A stretch of 9,992 bases of DNA from Nephthysia sp036513515 (lineage in GTDB: Bacteria; Chloroflexota; Dormibacteria; Dormibacterales; Dormibacteraceae), in the NCBI GenBank assembly GCA_036513515.1, contig DATBYW010000247.1, positions 1-9,992 of the forward strand, given 5' to 3'. Of this stretch, positions 7,144-9,992 are shown in pieces (positions within the stretch are counted from its first letter, which is position 1; every line of letters begins with the position of its first letter). The notes under the pieces are model-generated. The model saw nothing but the letters and a program-made list of their open reading frames with translations, was not told the DNA's origin and searched no databases. The translations under genes and the position numbers were made by a program.

Positions 7144-9992
7144 ACGACTGTCTTCTGCTCCCCTTCCGGCAGGGCGCCGGGGGGGTGAGGGCCCTGGGAC
7201 ACTGGGAGGGGCTCTGGATGCCGCTGGGTGAGGGCGAGGCTGAGGGCCTTGCCGCCGGGCGGGGCGAGGGATGGGAGCCGATCGCGGTTCCCGAGCAGCA
7301 GGCGGCCCGAGCCGGCCGCTCGGCCCTCTGGTACCGGACGCGGTTTCCCCGCCCCGACCACAACGGCCGGGTGCTGCTGCGGGTGGGAGGCGCCTTCCTG
7401 GCGACCAACGTCTGGCTGAACGGGCGGCTGCTCGGCTCGCACTACGGCTACTTCGCGCCGTTCGGCTTCGACGTCACCTCGCACCTCCGCGACCAGAACC
7501 TGCTGGTGATCTGCTGCGAGTCACCGATCGAGACCGACCTCTCCAGGAAGCGCCACGTCATGGGCATCTTCAACGACGGCGACAGCCGGCCCTACCCCAG
7601 CTCGGCCTGGTTCAGCTTGCCCGAGGAGTTTCGCTGGGAGGTGCCGGTCGGGCTGTGGCGGCCGGTGGAGCTCGAGTACCTGGGTCCGGTGGCCCTCGAC
7701 TGGGTGCGCCTGCTGCCGCGTCTGGAAGCCGGCGACGCCGGCCGGTTGGAGGTCGAGGCGCGGCTGCGCAACCTGGACGCCCGGGAGATGTCCGGCGAGA
7801 TCCAGGTCGAGGTGATCGGGCCCGGGCTGCCACCGCTCCGCCTGCGCCGCGGATTCCGCGTCGCCGGCAGCGCGGAGCAGACCGCGGCCATGACCCTCAG
7901 CCTGAACGGCGCTCGGCGCTGGTGCCCCTGGCGGTACGGCGATCCGGTCCTCTACCGCTGCACCACCACGGTCAGCGTTGCCGGGAGGGAGTCGGCCAGG
8001 GTGGAGGACTCCTTCGGATTTCGCGATGCGGTGACGCACGCGGGGCACGACGGCTGGAGCGTGACGGTGAACGGCCAGCCCACCTTCTTGAGGGGGGCCA
8101 ATTACACGCCCGGCTTGCGCCTCGACCAGCTGACCGAGGACGCCTTCGAGGCCGACCTGGCGCTCGCCAAAGAGGCCAACCTGGACGTCCTGCGCGTGCA
8201 CGGCCACGTCCTTCCCGATGAGTTCTACAGGTGCGCCGACGAGGCGGGCGTGCTGGTCATCGCCGACTTTCCACTCACCCTCGCCTACGCCTACCACGCC
8301 AGCGCGGAGGACGCCCGCTTCTTCGAGACCGCGGTCAGGGAACAGCTTCCCGAGATGGTGGCGCTCCTCCGCAACCGGCCCTCGATCCTGATGTGGGTAG
8401 CCCACGACGACCCGCCCTGGATCGCCGCCAACTCCGCCCTGGCCGACGTCCACGCGGTGCGCCAGAACTACACCATCGACCAGGAGGCGAAGGCCCTGAT
8501 CGAGGACCTTGATCCCGGGCGGATGGCCCTGGCCGGTTCCGGTGAGCTCGATCAGCACCTCTGGATCGGGTGGCGAGAGGGCTCCTGGGCCGGCTTTGCG
8601 CAGGCCCTGCCCGGCTTCGTGAGCGAGTTCGGCGCGCAGGCGCCACCGAGCGCCGGATCGCCGGCGTGGCAGGCCCTCGGCGCCCGCTGGCCGCTCCCGG
8701 CGGACGATCCACAGTGGCTCTACTCCGGTTTCGAGCTGCCGGCCTGGGCTGAGCGGGGGGCGGGGGCGCCGAGCGAGCACGAGACCCTGCAGCAGTACGT
8801 GGAGCTGGCCCAGGAGTACCAGGCCTATCTCCTCGGCTACGCCATCGACCAGCTCCGCAAGCGCAAGTTCGAGCCCTGCTGGGGGGCTCTGCTCTATCAG
8901 CTTGTGGATCCGTTTCCAGGCATCGGCTTCGGCCTCCTGGACAGCTCCCGGGTGCCCCGGGTCGCCTATGAGGTGGTTCGCGAAGCCTTCGCGCTGACCC
9001 GGGTGATCATCGACCCTGTCAACTTCACGCCGATGCAGCCCTGGGGGGTGGCCTGGCGGCCGGGCGAGGACGCCACAGTCAGGCTGGTTGTTGTCAACGA
9101 CGATCCCCGGCTCAAGGGGTCCGCCCAGGTTCGCTGGTCGGTCTGGCGTGAGCGACCCCTGGAGGGCGGTCGCATGGGCTGGCTCCGGGACAGCGTCCGT
9201 CGCAAGTCGTACTCCGGCTGGACCGAGCTCAGCCTGCCCACCGCGGCGGAGCCGGCTCTGCAGCTGACCAGCCTCACGCTTCCACTGGACGCCGAGGGCG
9301 ACTACCGGCTGGAGGCGGAGCTCCGGGTGCCCGGCGCCCCGGCCCTCCGCTCGGCGCTGATCTTCCGGGTCGCCGAGGAGCTGGCGATCGAGCGACCGCG
9401 CCCGCTCCTCCCGATCTACCTGGCCGAGCGCCTGGCCATCTGCGACAGCCTGCGGTCAGACGTCGAAGGGGTGCTCGTAACTCTGCGGAACCTGACCCGG
9501 CCGGCGGTCCTCACCTCGGTGACCGGGATGCGGCTGGACGGCCGCCCGCTGGACGGCGCTCGGGTGCTGGTCCACAGCGACTCCGGCCGGGTTCCACTGC
9601 CGCGGCGCCTGGACCTTCCGGTGGGTCGCGAGACGACTCTGCTGGTCGAGCTGATCCAGCCGCTGGAGGCCGGTGATCACGTGCTCGAGCTCGACGTCAC
9701 CGTCCCCGGCGTCGCCAGCGGGCGCGTTCAGGTAAAAGGCCGGATCCCTCCTTTCGCGGAGGGCTAGTGTCCTGTTTCAGAGGTTCGTCGAACAAATTGT
9801 GGCAGGCAGCCGCAGGCTGCCGGTCCGGGCGTCGAGGCGAAGGAAGGGGTGGCACTAGTGTGCTGAACCGGAAATTCGTTGACAATACTCAGCCACCGAC
9901 TCCAGGATCTCGTCAGCGGTTTTTACCCAGATGAATGGGCGAGGGTGGCCATTCCAGCTCTGGATCCAGTTCTTGATGGCCGTCTCCAGCGC

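Overview
The window is very GC-rich DNA with G/C at nearly every third codon position. Starts are mixed: ATG, GTG and TTG, some with Shine-Dalgarno sites and some apparently leaderless. Together with the families present (DUF2089 plus a DUF4097-type protein, a membrane-fused spermidine-synthase-like protein, a TIGR00725/SLOG protein, a compact GHMP galactokinase), this suggests a high-GC bacterium of the Actinomycetota/Chloroflexota/Dormibacterota type. That placement is inference; no rRNA or other phylogenetic marker is present.

Layout. (1) 1-461 has no convincing gene, only short hairpins. (2) 462-1582, minus strand: a two-gene unit, a DUF4097-like beta-repeat protein followed by an overlapping DUF2089 zinc-ribbon/HTH regulator. 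It is driven by a near-consensus promoter that appears to start the mRNA at the ATG. (3) 1657-3210, plus strand: a YfcE-like metallophosphoesterase and a zinc-finger-less DnaJ/CbpA-type J-protein, divergent from (2). (4) 3377-4903, plus strand: a membrane protein fused to a spermidine-synthase-like Rossmann domain, convergent with (5) a minus-strand hotdog thioesterase (4911-5363). (6) 5364-5674 holds a structured region. Read on the minus strand it ends in a strong terminator hairpin just before the thioesterase ribosome-binding site, and it has a T-box-like order of elements. (7) 5675-9767, plus strand: three overlapping, translationally coupled genes, a TIGR00725/SLOG protein, a compact galactokinase and an 878-residue GH2 glycosidase. 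They form a plausible galactoside-use operon: the GH2 enzyme releases sugar and the kinase phosphorylates it. (8) From about 9764 to the window end lies the end of an IS630-family insertion sequence. The C-terminus of its transposase is on the minus strand, and its outer end meets the GH2 stop codon.

The most interesting points are the T-box-like leader before a thioesterase, the replacement of the usual GH2 acid/base Asn-Glu by Asp-Asp, the unusually short galactokinase, the promoter whose -35 box looks like an upstream TTG start codon, and the IS end that coincides with the GH2 stop codon. No CRISPR array, tRNA, rRNA, phage gene or defence system was seen.
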